Shown here piece after piece: positions 10,720 through 22,723 of a DNA stretch of 64,000 nucleotides. Both the position numbers and the translations under genes were made by a program. The stretch spans positions 12,479,501 through 12,543,500 of the forward strand of contig OU015654.1 of the NCBI GenBank assembly GCA_907165275.2, in the 5' to 3' direction. The notes under the pieces were generated by a model, which saw nothing but the letters and a program-made list of their open reading frames with translations, did not search any database and was not told where the DNA came from. The stretch comes from Zygaena filipendulae (taxonomy: Eukaryota > Arthropoda > Insecta > Lepidoptera > Zygaenidae). Numbering within the stretch: position 1 is the stretch's first letter; each line of letters starts with the position of its first letter.

Positions 10720-12571
10720 AAGAAAATTAGAGAAAAGTCGAGGTTGTACTAGGAAAACATGGAATACTATAAGGGATTTGTGTGATATGGAGGGATCCAA
10801 AATTTCATCAATGGAACTACTTACAGTTGAGGCTACTACAGAGGCATCGCTTAATGAAGTTAATCAATTTTTTACTACCATTGGATCTAATCTTGCAAAA
10901 GAGACTTTAGATAGACTTGGTACCGATGATGAAAGTCTAGCTAGAAAGGCAAAAATAATAGCAGCACCACCACACTCGATGTCTTTGTTTCCCACTGATA
11001 CTATTGAGGTGGACCGTGTTATCTGTGGTTTGAAAAGTAATAGTGCACCTGGTATTGACAAAATAACTTCTTCTCTCTTAAAATCGCTGCGAGGTTACTT
11101 GACTGAACCACTTGCATACCTGATTAATTTAAACTACGAGCGTGGTATTTTTCCAAGTGTCCTCAAAAAGGCAATTGTGTGTCCCATTTATAAATCAGGC
11201 AATAAGAAACTTGCGACTAATTATAGACCTATATCGCTATTAAGTTCAGTTTCTAAAATACTGGAAAAAATAACCAACAAAAGACTAATTAATTATTTAG
11301 AGAAGCATTCGATTCTGAGTGACAATCAGTATGGCTTTCGTGCTCACAGATCCACAGATGATGCAGTGTTGAAACTTACTACCGCAATAACAGATTACTT
11401 GGACCGCGGGGAAAACTGTGTTGGAGTTTTCTTGGATTTGCAGAAGGCATTTGACACAGTTTCGATCCCAATTCTACTAACACGTCTTGAGAACATTGGA
11501 GTTAGGGGTAATGTGCTTCAATGGTTCCAGGAGTATTTGTGTGAAAGGAAACAGTGTGTCAGGGTAGATAATCACCTGAGTGGCTTTAGTACGTGTACAT
11601 TCGGTGTCCCACAGGGTAGTACGCTGGGACCAACGCTGTTTATTATATATATTAATGACCTGTGTAAAACTAAATTAGAAGGTGCGGACATACAGATGTT
11701 TGCCGATGATACAGTTCTTCTTTTTCATGGCAAAGGTTGGAATTATGTCCGGAAAATAGCAGAAAAGGGACTATCTGCTGCCACCTCGTGGCTAGAGGAC
11801 AGTTTGTTGACCCTCAACGCCAGCAAAACTAAATTTCTATGCTTTAGTAAAACCAGCGCGGCGTCTCCGGATAACTTTGAGTTGCCTATTCACTTATACC
11901 CATGTAATAGAAATGCCATACCTAAACAACAATGTAACTGTCAAAAACTGAAAAGAGTTGATAACATAAAGTACTTAGGCATTTTAATTGATGATAAATT
12001 AAATTGGAAGATTCATATTGGCGCTGTCTCCAATAGAGTAAGAAGATTGATTTATGTGTTCAGAAGGTTGCGGATTGTTTCTGACACTAGACTTACGTTA
12101 CAAATTTATAAAGCACTTGCTGAATGTGTCATTATTTACTGTATATGTTCTTGGGGTTCTGCTGGGAAAACATATATGCTCGAGCTCGAAAGAGCCCAAC
12201 GAGCTGTCCTAAAAGTTTTGCTTTGCTTGCCATTTGATTATCCAACTCAGAGATTATATGAAAATGCAGAGATTATGTCGGTGCGTAAGTTGTTTGTTTA
12301 TCAGAGTATTCGTAGGTATCATAGAAAGACAGTACCGCAGTTGCCTTTTAACCCTTGTAAAAGAAGAAATTACTGTCCAGTGCCACGCACTAAAAGTACA
12401 ATGGCGCACCAGCGCTTTAGTTCTGTGGCACCAAGATTATACAATAAGTTTGCTGAAGTTGTTGACAGGTGTAGAAGTTTATCGAACTACCAGATCAAGG
12501 CTAAAATCAGAAATTGGTTACAGAGTTTAAATTATGATGCTGTGGAGGAGCTATTTAATGTGGTGGCATGA
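10720..12571 (+). pseudogene. Non-LTR reverse transcriptase frame
   Basis: About 597 codons from the first ATG at 10778, with homologous sequence starting upstream, just after the frameshift. RT motifs include GFRAHRSTDDAVL, FLDLQKAFDTV, GVPQGSTLGP and the catalytic FADD. The domain is complete up to the C-terminal thumb region and ends at a stop at 12571. It copies the element RNA at the nicked target. Apart from the frameshift before it, no stop codon breaks this frame, which suggests a fairly recent insertion. Confidence 0.88.
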
Positions 12572-12729
12572 GTGGAGAACATTGTTTATTGATTTATTAA
12601 TTATTATTAGTTTTTTTTTTTTTACAGCATGTTATTTAAGCTTTCGAATTCATTTTAAATTTATTTTTATTTTAAATCTATACTTTTTTATTGATTTATA
12701 CTTATTAATTTATACTGATTAATTTATAC

Positions 12730-13148
12730 TGTTACGTGCTAGGGTTCTTTATTCGGAGTTTAACACTAACTTTACAAAAACACTAGGTCTAGGGTGCCTA
12801 GGTCTAGGTATCACAGCTTGAAACACTAAACGACTGATCTCGAAGTCCAATAGTCTCGCCAAGGTCGCAGGTAGTCGCAGGTATCGCTCAAGATTCACTC
12901 GTAGTTATCGCTTCGAAAGCTCAAACTGAACTGCCCGTCCGGTTCGGTTGCGCCGTTTATATACCCAACCGAACGGGGCTCTAGAATGTTCGAGTCCGAT
13001 GTGTTTTACTAGCCACTCGGCCGAACGTTTCTAGAATAGAACTTCTATCGAATTCGCTACTCCAATGTGTTTGCTTTACATTGCGTGTTTTGTATGCATT
13101 GCGCGTTTTGCATACATTGCGCGCTATCAATCTAGCTCGACCGCGACA
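12730..13148 (-). repeat. 3' LTR of the Gypsy element
   Basis: This 419-bp copy runs TGTTACGTGC...CGCGACA on the plus strand. On the coding strand it contains a TATAAA-like box (GGGTATATAAACGG) that could drive transcription. The polypurine tract sits just inside, at 13149-13165. Confidence 0.9.
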
Positions 13149-13159
13149 CTGCCCCCTTC

Positions 13160-16100
13160 TTAGAGATGCTCGTCCCGAGCGTCACTATTGCTGCCTTGAT
13201 AACGTGCTAAGCGGTCGATGTGCACTATTTTGAAAGCTCCCCTTGGTTGACGTTGAATCCGGTACGTCACGTCATTCATCCGGGTAACAACCTTGTACGG
13301 ACCTTCCCATCGAGTCTGTAATTTCGGAGATTTTCCTTTTCGACGGATAGGATTGTGTAGCCATACAAGTGATCCCTCCTCAAAACCACTTGTATTCGCC
13401 CTCCGGTCATATCTCGTCTTCATGTTCTCGCTTGACTGCAAACCATGCTCCCGAACCAAAGCATAGACGTCTTGCATCTTCTCCCGTAGATCGGAGACGT
13501 AGTCCTGCATCGATTGGGGGTCATCTGGAGGTCCGCCTGTCAGTAGATCCACTGGTAGCCGTAGTTCTCTACCGAAATTCACATACGCTGGGGTCGCCTT
13601 CGTGCTCTCATGCTCAGATGTTCTGTAGGCGAGTAGGAACAGCGGTATGAATTTGTCCCAATCTCTCTGGTGTTTATCAACCAGTTTCGCCAAATTCCTT
13701 TCTAGCGTCTGGTTAAACCTCTCCACCATGCCGTCGGACTGAGGGTGATATGGCGTGGTCCTCGTCTTGTGCATTCCCAAGATTTTGCACATTTCCTGAA
13801 ATAGCTGGGATTCGAAGTTCCTTCCTTGATCTGAGTGGATTTCCAAGGGAACACCGAATCGACATATCACTTCCTCAACCAACTTTGAGGCTACTGTCGC
13901 GGCTTCCTGATTAGGTATGGCGAACACTTCCGGCCACTTGGTGAAATAATCCATGACGACCAAGAAGTACTTGTTCCCTGACTCGGTCACCGGAAAAGGT
14001 CCAGCCACGTCAACAGCAATTCTTTCCCAGGGTGCACCAACATTATAGAGTTGGAGGTTTCCGCGGGTCCTAGTTGACGGACCTTTGACTGCAGCACAAG
14101 TGGTACATTTGCGGCACCATTCCTGCACATCCTCTCGACAATGAAGCCAGTAGAACCTTTCCCTTACTTTTGTCAATGTTCTCTTCACGCCAAGATGTCC
14201 ACCTGAAACCCCATCATGTATTTCACGAAGAACATCTTTCACCCTGGTCTTTGGAACAACTAACTGAAGATGGAACTCTCTGCCGTTAGGTTTCTCCCAT
14301 TTTCGGTAAAGCATTCCGTTCTGCAGAACAAAGCTGTCCCATTGGGCCCAATAGGCTTTAGTGATAGGGCTAGTGGGTGCGACCTCAACCCATTTTGGTT
14401 TATCCGCACTACGTTTTTTCCAAGCCACGATGAGTCGAACGTCTTCATCATCTTCCTGAGCTTCTCTCATGGCCTCATCTTGCCACAGTCCCGGAGGGCT
14501 CGTTCTCGTAAGCTTAACGGTCAGTTCCTTCGACTCCTGTTTGACACAATGCTTACAATCTTCCGGGCATGGTCTTCTTGAGAGGGCGTCAGCGTTGCCA
14601 TGGGCCTTCCCACTACGCACCTGTGCGATGACCGTTGCTGGGGCTTTTTTCACACCAGCCAGTACCTGTCCTTTAGTCCTGGCTGTCACACCTTTTCCCT
14701 GATTCCCGACAGGGGACAGAGTCTCCTGCCTCTTTGTCAGGTCATCAACTTGTTTCTGCAGCTTAAGGATTTTTTCTGTCACCTCGTTCTTCTTTGGGCA
14801 GGAGAACTGCATGTGGCCTCGTTCACCGCATTTGTAGCACATGAATCCAGTCTTCTTTAGGGGGGCCTTAATTGCTTTAACTTCCTCAGTGACCTCTCGC
14901 AGCTTATGTGCACGCACATCACGCCGTACTGCCTCAACTTCCAAGGCGTGTGCCAGGGCATCCTTTAAAGAGGTGTGATGACGAAGCCCCACTGCAGCCC
15001 TTATCTCCATGTCCCGGATGCCATCCACGAAGGCTTGCAGAATGTTTGTGTCCAACGTCTTCGTGTCAGCTGTCGGATGAGCCTTGCGGACAAGCTTCTC
15101 GATCTCCAGTGCCCACTGCTGTAGTCCTTCTCCTGGACGCTGGACTCGATCGCGTAACTGGGCCCGGAACACGTGTTCAAGGTGGCGCTCCCCATATCTG
15201 GATTCGAGGGCCTCCATCAGCTCCTTGAATCCACTTCCTGAGCTAGGCAGTGCCTCCAACACAGACAAAGCCGAGCCCCTGAGCGCCACGGTGAGAGCCG
15301 TTAGACACTGCTCATCCGTCCACCCATTTGCGGTAGCGACGGTCTGGAACTGCTGCCGGTATGCGGGCCAAGACGTAGTTCCGTCGTAAGGTGGCACCTT
15401 CACTCTTGGTCCCTGGACTACGGCGACGGCTCCACTCGATGTGATTCCCACAGTTTTAAGTCGCAACAATTCTTTTTGCAGTCCAGAGACACCAGTTTCT
15501 AATCCTGTGACCCGCTCCTCGACTACATTCTTCAGTCCAGTAAGATCGGTTTCCAATACTGTGACGCGCCCTCCTACTGAATCGACGTCTTCACGGAGTT
15601 GCTTCACTACATTGCTGACCTTACCAACGGCCGCCAAAACTGTGTGAAGATTTTGCTGTTGTTCTTCACGATTTTGTTGTTGCTCTTCACGTATGACGTG
15701 AAGTAGTTTGGCGCGCTCCCTTTGATCTTCACGCATCTGGTGCATGCCCTTATTAATGCTCTCGACCATCGCCACCAAGCTCCGTATATCCAGAGTTGGT
15801 ACGTCCGCTGCTCGTGCAGTAGTTGTAGTCCGGCCATGGCCGGTGGGCGTGGCCAGGTGGGCGGAGTCAGTGGGCGGGGCTTCGGCGGTGGGCGTGGTCC
15901 AGAGGGCGGGGCTTAGGGCGGGCGTGGCCGCGTGGGTGGAGCCAGGAGGCGTGGCCACTTGACCAGTGGGCGGGGCCTCTGTGGTGGGTGGGACCGAATG
16001 GGCGGGGCCAGTGGGCGTGGTCAGGTCGGTGGGCGGGGCCTCCATTGTGAGTGGAGGGTGGTGGGCGGGGCCAGTGGGCGGGGCCCGATGGCCAGTGGGT

Positions 16101-16201
16101 GTGGCCTGGCGGGCTGCAGGCGTAGCCCCCGCAGCACGTTGTGCCCTCGTCCTGACGCCTTCCTCGACGATGTCTTCCCTCGGAGTTAGTGGCATCTCCA
16201 A
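13160..16201 (-). pseudogene. Gag-integrase single frame of the Gypsy element
   Basis: A 1013-residue frame. Order: a proline/threonine-rich repeat region (residues about 20-130), a coiled-coil stretch, a gag capsid-like domain (about 260-430), and a CCHC zinc knuckle C-YK-C-GERGH-MQFS-C near 455. After only about 70 more residues come GNADALSRRP (about 535), an integrase HHCC zinc-binding region (about 660-705), the DDE core (Asp about 730, Asp in HSDQGRNF about 784, Glu in MVERFNQ about 826) and a chromodomain-like tail. Normal Gypsy Pol has protease, RT and RNase H between the knuckle and the NADALSR motif. Roughly 2 kb is therefore missing, yet the frame stays open. Confidence 0.9.
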
Positions 16202-16222
16202 ATTTCACTTCCGACACCAAAT

Positions 16223-16641
16223 TGTTACGTGCTAGGGTTCTTTATTCGGAGTTTAACACTAACTTTACAAAAACACTAGGTCTAGGGTGCCTAGGTCTAG
16301 GTATCACAGCTTGAAACACTAAACGACTGATCTCGAAGTCCAATAGTCTCGCCAAGGTCGCAGGTAGTCGCAGGTATCGCTCAAGATTCACTCGTAGTTA
16401 TCGCTTCGAAAGCTCAAACTGAACTGCCCGTCCGGTTCGGTTGCGCCGTTTATATACCCAACCGAACGGGGCTCTAGAATGTTCGAGTCCGATGTGTTTT
16501 ACTAGCCACTCGGCCGAACGTTTCTAGAATAGAACTTCTATCGAATTCGCTACTCCAATGTGTTTGCTTTACATTGCGTGTTTTGTATGCATTGCGCGTT
16601 TTGCATACATTGCGCGCTATCAATCTAGCTCGACCGCGACA
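16223..16641 (-). repeat. 5' LTR of the Gypsy element
   Basis: Same length and, by eye, the same sequence as the left LTR. The primer-binding site lies immediately inside, starting TTGGTGTCGG on the coding strand and separated from the LTR by AT. Confidence 0.9.
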
Positions 16642-17008
16642 ATACTTATTAACTTATACTTTTTAATTTATACTTATTAATTTATCCTTTTCTGATTGAT
16701 TGTTCAAGCTCAATGAAATTATAATATGTAACTGGCTTCTAACATACAGCTTACGCTAGTTTGGAAGCCAGTGATTGCACGGATATGGTAAAAATTTTTT
16801 GCTTGTGACAATAAATTATTATTATTATTATTATTATTATATACATACAGGCCTCCTTTTTTTTGAAGTTGGTTAAAAACCGGTAATTTTTTTTTAAGCG
16901 GACTAATATGCATTGTCATTGAAGTAGACCTAATATACCTGTAGAAATAATAAATAGACATAGACAATTTATAGAATAAGTAGTATTTTTTTATTATTGA
17001 ATTCTTAC

Positions 17009-17308
17009 CTGACTGCTATACTTTTTAAAATAGTTGCATTGATCACCCATCTTCTGTTTGATTTGCTTAAACACTTCATCAAATACTTCCTGTGCTTTCT
17101 TATAATCGTCATCTTTGATGGCTATGTGGTTTTTGAAAAGTTCCAACAGAAATACATCCAAATTTACTTTTTGGATTTTTGACATGATTAGATTTACAAT
17201 TAATATATTCCTAGAGTCAATGTGTATATCCTGAAATTCTTCTGTTCTTAGTTTGTCACCATTTTTATTACAGTAACAAGTCTGCTGGAAGGAAAAAACA
17301 TTACCCAT
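17009..17308 (-). CDS. cGLR gene 1, exon 1: N-terminal helix with myristoylation signal
   Basis: The start is the ATG at 17308, giving MGNVFSFQQTCYC. M-G-x-x-x-S is the N-myristoyltransferase consensus, and two cysteines close by could be palmitoylated. The exon codes 100 residues and leaves in phase 0 before GTAAGA. A 3' splice site (TTCTTCCCAG) just upstream at 17324 implies a 5' UTR intron. The helical stretch ending FKKYSSQ aligns with YYNRYSST of gene 2 exon 2, with the same phase-0 junction into the catalytic exon. Whole protein: about 541 residues in four exons (17308-17009, 8583-8108, 7118-6956, 6191-5505). It is probably a membrane-tethered cGAS-like receptor in innate immunity. If the AG at 17285 is used instead, the myristoylation start is lost. 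Confidence 0.7.
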
Positions 17309-17323
17309 TCTCAATAATACAGT

Positions 17324-18357
17324 CTGGGAAGAAAATTAATTTATTTCTCTTTAACAATTTAAACGTCTGAGAAACTGTTAATATTTGCATTCCCCTAACT
17401 TACAAGTGAGTTTAAAACTTAAAATGCATGGATTCATAATTTCTGCCTACCCTACCCGGATAAAAGTTAATGAATGTATGTAAATAATGTATAAATAAAG
17501 ACTGTGGCACTAAATAGGCAGATTGTACATGCACAAATAGTTTGACTATTTTTTTGTGTAATTTTCAGCCTGATACTGAATATAATTTTGATTTTCGTGT
17601 ACTGCATACTCACTGCACACTACATAGTGATTACATTATCTTTGTAGTACATAGTTATAAAATAATAGCCAGTATCAGTTTTAATCTGAAAATTCAATGA
17701 TTAAAAACTAAGAAGTGATAGAGGTAAATAAAAAAGTTACAAAAAGAGTAGAAGTGCCCTGTTATCTCACATAGTTCATCTGTTTTAGAACAATGAGGTA
17801 CATTAATTTATCCATTTATGTATCATAATTATGATCAGAATAGGTGAAAGCTTTATGTATCTATCAACATGCCAGTTTTTCTAAAGAAATCTTTTATGAG
17901 GTCATAGACGTGCCATCACATGAATAATTTTGATTTTGTGATTATTGGGAAAATAATAATGATAAATAGGTAGGTACTATCAACTTTTAATTTTTAATAA
18001 ACAAAATATCAAAAAAAAATTGTGCCTATTGATTTTATTTTGAGATCGGTGACATGCCATTTGCCATTGGTTCCATTGGGTTCCCTGATGTAGATGGTAG
18101 CAGGTAATTTTGTTTTGTACAGTCACCTACTTTTGAAATTGATCAATAAGCACAGAAAAGTGTCTAAGGGCAGGGCATACTGAGGGTTTTACAAATAAAT
18201 AATTACACATAATAAAAAATAAAGAGATAAAAAATAAAAAATAATAATAATAGGTAGGTACCTTCCTATTTGATGAATATTGAGTTGCTAGGTACCTACC
18301 TACTTGAAAACTTTTAATTTAACACTTAACAGGACCACACTCCACATTAAACTTACC
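17324..18357 (-). other. Putative 5' UTR intron of cGLR gene 1 and leader exon end
   Basis: On the minus strand a strong donor (GCTGCTG followed by GTAAGT) occurs at 18357/18356, and the next good acceptor upstream of the ATG is at 17324. A non-coding leader exon ending at 18357 is plausible but unproven. The interval has no gene and is AT-rich. Confidence 0.35.
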
Positions 18358-18957
18358 AGCAGCACTAGTAGATGTTCTTTTATATCTATGAAAAACTTTC
18401 TTGCGAGTTTCTTCGAGTCCAGCAATTTTTTATTTGCTCGCTTTGTTCTATGATTTTTTCCTCGCTTTACCAGTTACATACAGAATGGTCGTACTGATAA
18501 CTAGGCCACAATCTAGACTTAATGTCTGTTAGTCACTTCGAGAGATGTGGCCTGGCTGCTGGCGCCTGCGAACTAGTGCGAGTGATGACTGATGAGCTCT
18601 TTGCTGATGAGATTGCGATTTGCAGCAAAGTGATTTATAAGTGAAGTTGGTACGTATATCGGTACACAAATGACAATCACTGTTTACATCATTTAAAGCT
18701 AAGCGATTTATTTATCAAGTTTACGTATACCTACATAGCGGATTAACCGATTACTTTTGTGGACAGAGAGATGGTAATCAGTAATCACTACGTTTGTGGA
18801 GCAAAGAGTTTTTATCCACAAATTGACTAGACTTATATATGTGTTTTTAATTTTTTATAGCTATTGAGAGAGATGCAGATATGTCCACAAGCTATTTCTC
18901 GGAGATTTCGGGGAAGTACCTAAATACATAGTTTTTGTTTTTACTTTTTATTATACG

Positions 18958-19120
18958 GGATTTACACTCGCGCCTCGTTCCTCGCCTCGTGGTTCGTCTT
19001 GTGGCCAGGTACGAGGCGCGAGTGTAAACGCTGTTTTATCGGCGTTTACACTCGCACCTCGTTCCTCGTCTTGTGCTTCGTTTCGTGGTGGGGTACGAGG
19101 TGCGAGTGTAAACGCTGCCT
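18958..19120. repeat. Paired palindromes, family M3
   Basis: Two tandem foldbacks of about 78 bp. Each begins TTTACACTCGC and ends GCGAGTGTAAACGCTG, with CCTCGTTCCTCG in the arm. Related units recur at 20905-21250 and 21322-21400. Confidence 0.7.
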
Positions 19121-19339
19121 CGTCCCGTCGCTCGTGCGTGCGACCGCGACCGCACGATCGATGGAAAAGAGACAAAAGACCTGCGCCCTGCAGTGCGTTC
19201 AGTTCAGTTCAGTTGGCTTTGAGCTAGCAACAAGGGAGGATGTCGAAGTGTTAGCGACAACAAGACGACTTTGCTTACTGAGCTTTTACTACTACTCGAT
19301 TAATTTTAATAAATGAAATCCTTACTTATTATTCTAAAA

Positions 19340-19882
19340 ATCTTTATATTATAAAGTTTGTATGGATTGTATGGATGTTTGTTACGTTTTCACGCAAAAA
19401 CTACTGAATGGATTTCAACTTTACAATATTTGAAACAATATTTGAAACTTTACAATAAAACAGCTATAAAAATATCAAAAAATAATAATAATAGCTATAG
19501 ATTCCTATTATCATATTATATATCTACTGTCTGCTATCTGCTCTATAGGATTTTTTACCAAGCTTGGCTAATAATTATTGTATTAATATTGCGCCATCTA
19601 TGTATTGCTAACAAAAGTTTTTTGAAATTTGAACTGTCCTGTGCCTGTATGTGCGTGATACAGGTTCTCGACGGTTAAAATTTCAGTTATTCCTGAAATA
19701 ATCAAGAGATGTCGTTAACCATTATTTTGTAAACGTCGAAAATTAAATGCATGTATAGGCTAATATTTTGATCTTGCTTCAAGTAGAAGCAATTCAGAAT
19801 AACAGATAGGGTACTTTTTATCCCGGAATTCCCGCAGGATCTTTGAAATTAACGCGGATGAAACCGCGGGGAAACGCTAGAA
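19340..19882 (-). repeat. Repeat family A, minus copy, split
   Basis: The 3' end lies at about 19340-19430 (TATGGATGTTTGTTACG...). The diagnostic 5' end (TTTTTATCCCGGAATTCCCG ... ACCGCGGGG) lies at 19810-19875, separated by unrelated sequence. Confidence 0.45.
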
Positions 19883-20084
19883 TATAATAGCTAGTAAAAT
19901 AAATAAATTAAATAAATAATTAAACTTTAAATAAAAAATTTAAAAAAATAAAATAAATAAAATTGTCAATATCATCTTCTTCTGCGCCGGGTGTCATCGA
20001 CTGTTTTTTGCGCAGGAGATGCTGTCGAAAGGTTTATTGTTTATTGTAGTGCGGTTGGAGGTCTACATATCTATCTATCTATCT

Positions 20085-20413
20085 ATAAAAGATAGAAAGA
20101 ATCCGCGATTCTGTACATTGAATATTTTTAACAAAAACTGACAGGGGACGGAACGGAGCGGACGGACGGGGGGGGGGAAGAGTAACCAAGCACAAAAAAA
20201 GGGTTTTTAAAAATCTTTTCTGTCTTTCTGTCTGTTCACGATAATCTCCGAATCTACTGAACGGATTGTCATGCGGTTTAGGATTAAGCTTAACCTGGAG
20301 TTACATAGGCTTTGTTTCATTGAAATCGGATGTCGGGAAAAGAAGTTGTTGTATAAAAAGAAGTTGTTGTATAGAAACTTTTCGCGCGGGTGAAACCGCG
20401 GGGCACAGCTAAT
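20085..20413 (-). repeat. Repeat family A long variant, copy 1 of a tandem pair
   Basis: Begins GAATCCGCGATTCTGTACAT and ends CCGCGGGGCACAGCTAATA. It has an internal G-run at about 20168-20177. Confidence 0.7.
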
Positions 20414-20424
20414 ACTAATATAAT

Positions 20425-20719
20425 AAAAGAGTAGAATCCGCGATTCTGTACATTGAATATTTTTAACAAAAATTGACAGGGGACGATAAACGAAGAGTAA
20501 CCAACTATAAAAAAAGGCGTTTTAAAAAATCTTTTCTGTCTGTCTGTCTCTCAGTTCGCGATAATCTCTGAATCTACTGAACGGATTGTCATGCGGTTTT
20601 CGCAGGTAGATTAAGCTTAGCCTGGATCTGGCTTTGTTTCATTCAAATCGGATGTCAAGAAAAAAAAGTTGTTACATAAAAACTTTTCACGCGGGTGAAA
20701 CCGCGGGGCACAGCTAGTT
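20425..20719 (-). repeat. Repeat family A long variant, copy 2 of a tandem pair
   Basis: Same order as the previous copy, starting again at GAATCCGCGATTCTGTACAT and ending CGGGGCACAGCTAGTT. The two are neighbours in direct orientation. Confidence 0.7.
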
Positions 20720-20904
20720 TCTTAATAAAATCTAGTCCATATAACGTTTACTTTTTGGTTATTTTTGTGGAATCTATGTTTGGGATCCCAAATTATCGGT
20801 TTCTTTTAAAATAATTCTAGAAACCAAAACGTTTCTTGTTGCAAGTTACAACCAATCCAATTATGCAGTTTAAAAGCACACAACCATCGCGGCCCAAAGT
20901 TGAA

Positions 20905-21400
20905 ACCCGACTGAAGCGAGAACGCGAGTGTAAACACCACGCTCGCTTTGACGCGAGGTCCTTTGACTCGTGACCAAAAAACCGCTCCGGAAGCGAGCGG
21001 TGCAAGTGACGAGGCGAGGAACGCGGCGAGCCCCTAGCGTCTGTTCACACTCGCGCCTCGTCCCTCGCCCCGCGCCTCTTGCTCCTTTTTCGTCCCTTTG
21101 ACTCGTGACAAAAAAGCCGCTCCGGGGGACGCGAGCGGCACGAGCGGCGAGGCGAACCACGCGGCGAGCGACGAAGCGCGAATGTAAACAGTCGCTCGGG
21201 GCTCGCCGCGTGGTTCGCCTCGTTGCTCGTACGCGAGTGTAAATGACGCTTTACCCCTTTCGGAAAAGGTAAAGGAATCCAAAGTATATAAGTTACTCTA
21301 TGGTAAGCAACTCTTCATACGGAATTTACAATCGCGTACGCGTGGCGAGGCGAGGCGCGCGGCGGTCGGCGAGCGACGAGGGACGAAGTGCGAATAAACT
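20905..21400. repeat. GC-rich palindromic cluster, family M3
   Basis: Several overlapping inverted units built from GCGAGTGTAAAC, CTTTGACTCGTGAC and GCGAACCACGCGGCGAG, with a smaller one ending near 21400. Open frames in this tract follow the palindrome and are not genes. Confidence 0.6.
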
Positions 21401-22215
21401 ATTATTTACTATCATAAACTATTTATCACGAGTTTTGTTGATTTATATAATTTTGGTATATTTTCAGTGACCCATTACTCAGTAGTAATAAGTTGACCCT
21501 TTCGCTCCACAGCTGGCAGCACTTTTGCTTAAACTACATCACCGATGATCGTTGATCGTGTGATCGTGTGAACGGCGATAATGTGGACACCATAACGCAA
21601 CCTCAGACTTTGATGCGTGCCCAAAAACCGACAATTCACGAGTCACAACTCACAAGTCGCAGGCGATCATAGACGATGATCGGCGAGTACAGCCGAGTAT
21701 GCCCTCTACACTATCGTGCTCGCGCATAAATAATCGTTTGTACTCGGCGATAATGTAGTGGAGCCATAAACAGGTAAAGTCCCGAAACCGATCTGTTATT
21801 GTATACCTACACTCAATAGGTAGGTAGGTAGGTACCTATAGTGTAGTGTAGGTGTTTGTTTTGTTTTGTAGTGTAGTGTAGGTCGATTGATATATAATAC
21901 TAGTAACAGACGATCCAACTTGGTTGGATCCAACCGCCCGATCCCGACCAAATCGGAACGTGTATAGGGTAGTTGGTCCAACATAATTATTATTAATACC
22001 GGTTGGACGTGGTCGGCTCGCCGACGCACCCGACCAGCCAACCGTCCAACCAAATTGGTACGTGTGGAGGCAAACGATCCAACCGATGTGTCTCAGTCGC
22101 ATTCGAAACGCCGTCGAGCGCTGACGAAAAGTGGGTAAAAAGTAAAACCATCGAAATGATAAGTACTACGTACAACTTACAACTACGTAATACTTATTAT
22201 TTCGATGTTAATATA

Positions 22216-22714
22216 CATACCGGCGGAACATAAACAGGCAGAGTATAGAAATAATTACGTATATATATTAAAACAAATAATAATTAGACGTGAAGTAATA
22301 AATTAATATACATCTTTTAACACTTTAAAAGTTTGTAATTAAATTATTAAATTTTATTTAAAATAATAATAAAAAAAAACACTTTTTCTCTAATTTGTGG
22401 GCACACAAATAATGTTGCAAATTAAAGATTACTGTGATTTTAACACTAAATAAATGAACGATAAATAACGTGTGTTTCCCCTACGTCATTCAACTTTTAT
22501 TTGCAACATTGTCAGTGTTCTCACAAACTAGAGATTTTTTTTTTAATTTTGATTACTTTTAATAAAATTTAACTAAAAACTTCTTAAAGTCGATGTTATA
22601 AGATGCATATTAGTTTATTACTTCATGCCTGATAATAATTTGTTTTAATATATGTATATGCGTAATTATTTCTATACTCTGCCTTTTTATGTTCCGCTAA
22701 TTCTGCCGGTGTGT
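22216..22714. mobile_element. Inverted-repeat element, family M4 copy 1
   Basis: Left end CCGGCGGAACATAAACAGGC, right end TATGTTCCGCTAATTCTGCC. The inner arm shares AGTATAGAAATAATTACG. About 500 bp, AT-rich and non-coding. A second copy with an insertion lies at 37812-38654. Confidence 0.75.
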
Positions 22715-22723
22715 AAAAATATA

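Larger units (their letters stand above)
12730..16641 (-). mobile_element. Ty3/Gypsy LTR retrotransposon with internal deletion
   Basis: Two 419-bp LTRs bound a minus-strand coding region. The direct flanking repeat is ATAC (12726-12729 and 16642-16645). Ends are TG...CA. On the coding strand the primer-binding site follows the right LTR (TTGGTGTCGGAAGTG) and a purine tract AGAAGGGGGCAG precedes the left LTR. Read side by side, the two LTRs showed no difference, which implies a recent insertion. It lies in the 3' region of the older non-LTR element. The protease, RT and RNase H regions are absent, so it would need proteins from elsewhere to move. Confidence 0.92.
9311..16840 (+). mobile_element. 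CR1/Jockey-group non-LTR retrotransposon, interrupted by an LTR element
   Basis: A plus-strand element with an apurinic-type endonuclease frame, a reverse transcriptase frame, a 3' region split by the Gypsy insertion at 12730-16641, and a final (ATT)n tail at about 16810-16840 after GTGACAATAA. The left boundary is uncertain: a frame at 9311-9631 may be leader or ORF1 residue, and no convincing target duplication was found. It sits in antisense orientation in intron 1 of cGLR gene 1. The clade assignment is tentative. Confidence 0.8.

Noticed and set aside
13369..16235. Plus-strand frames of 60-106 codons across the LTR element
   Set aside because: Antisense shadows of the gag-integrase frame, driven by its GC-rich repeats.
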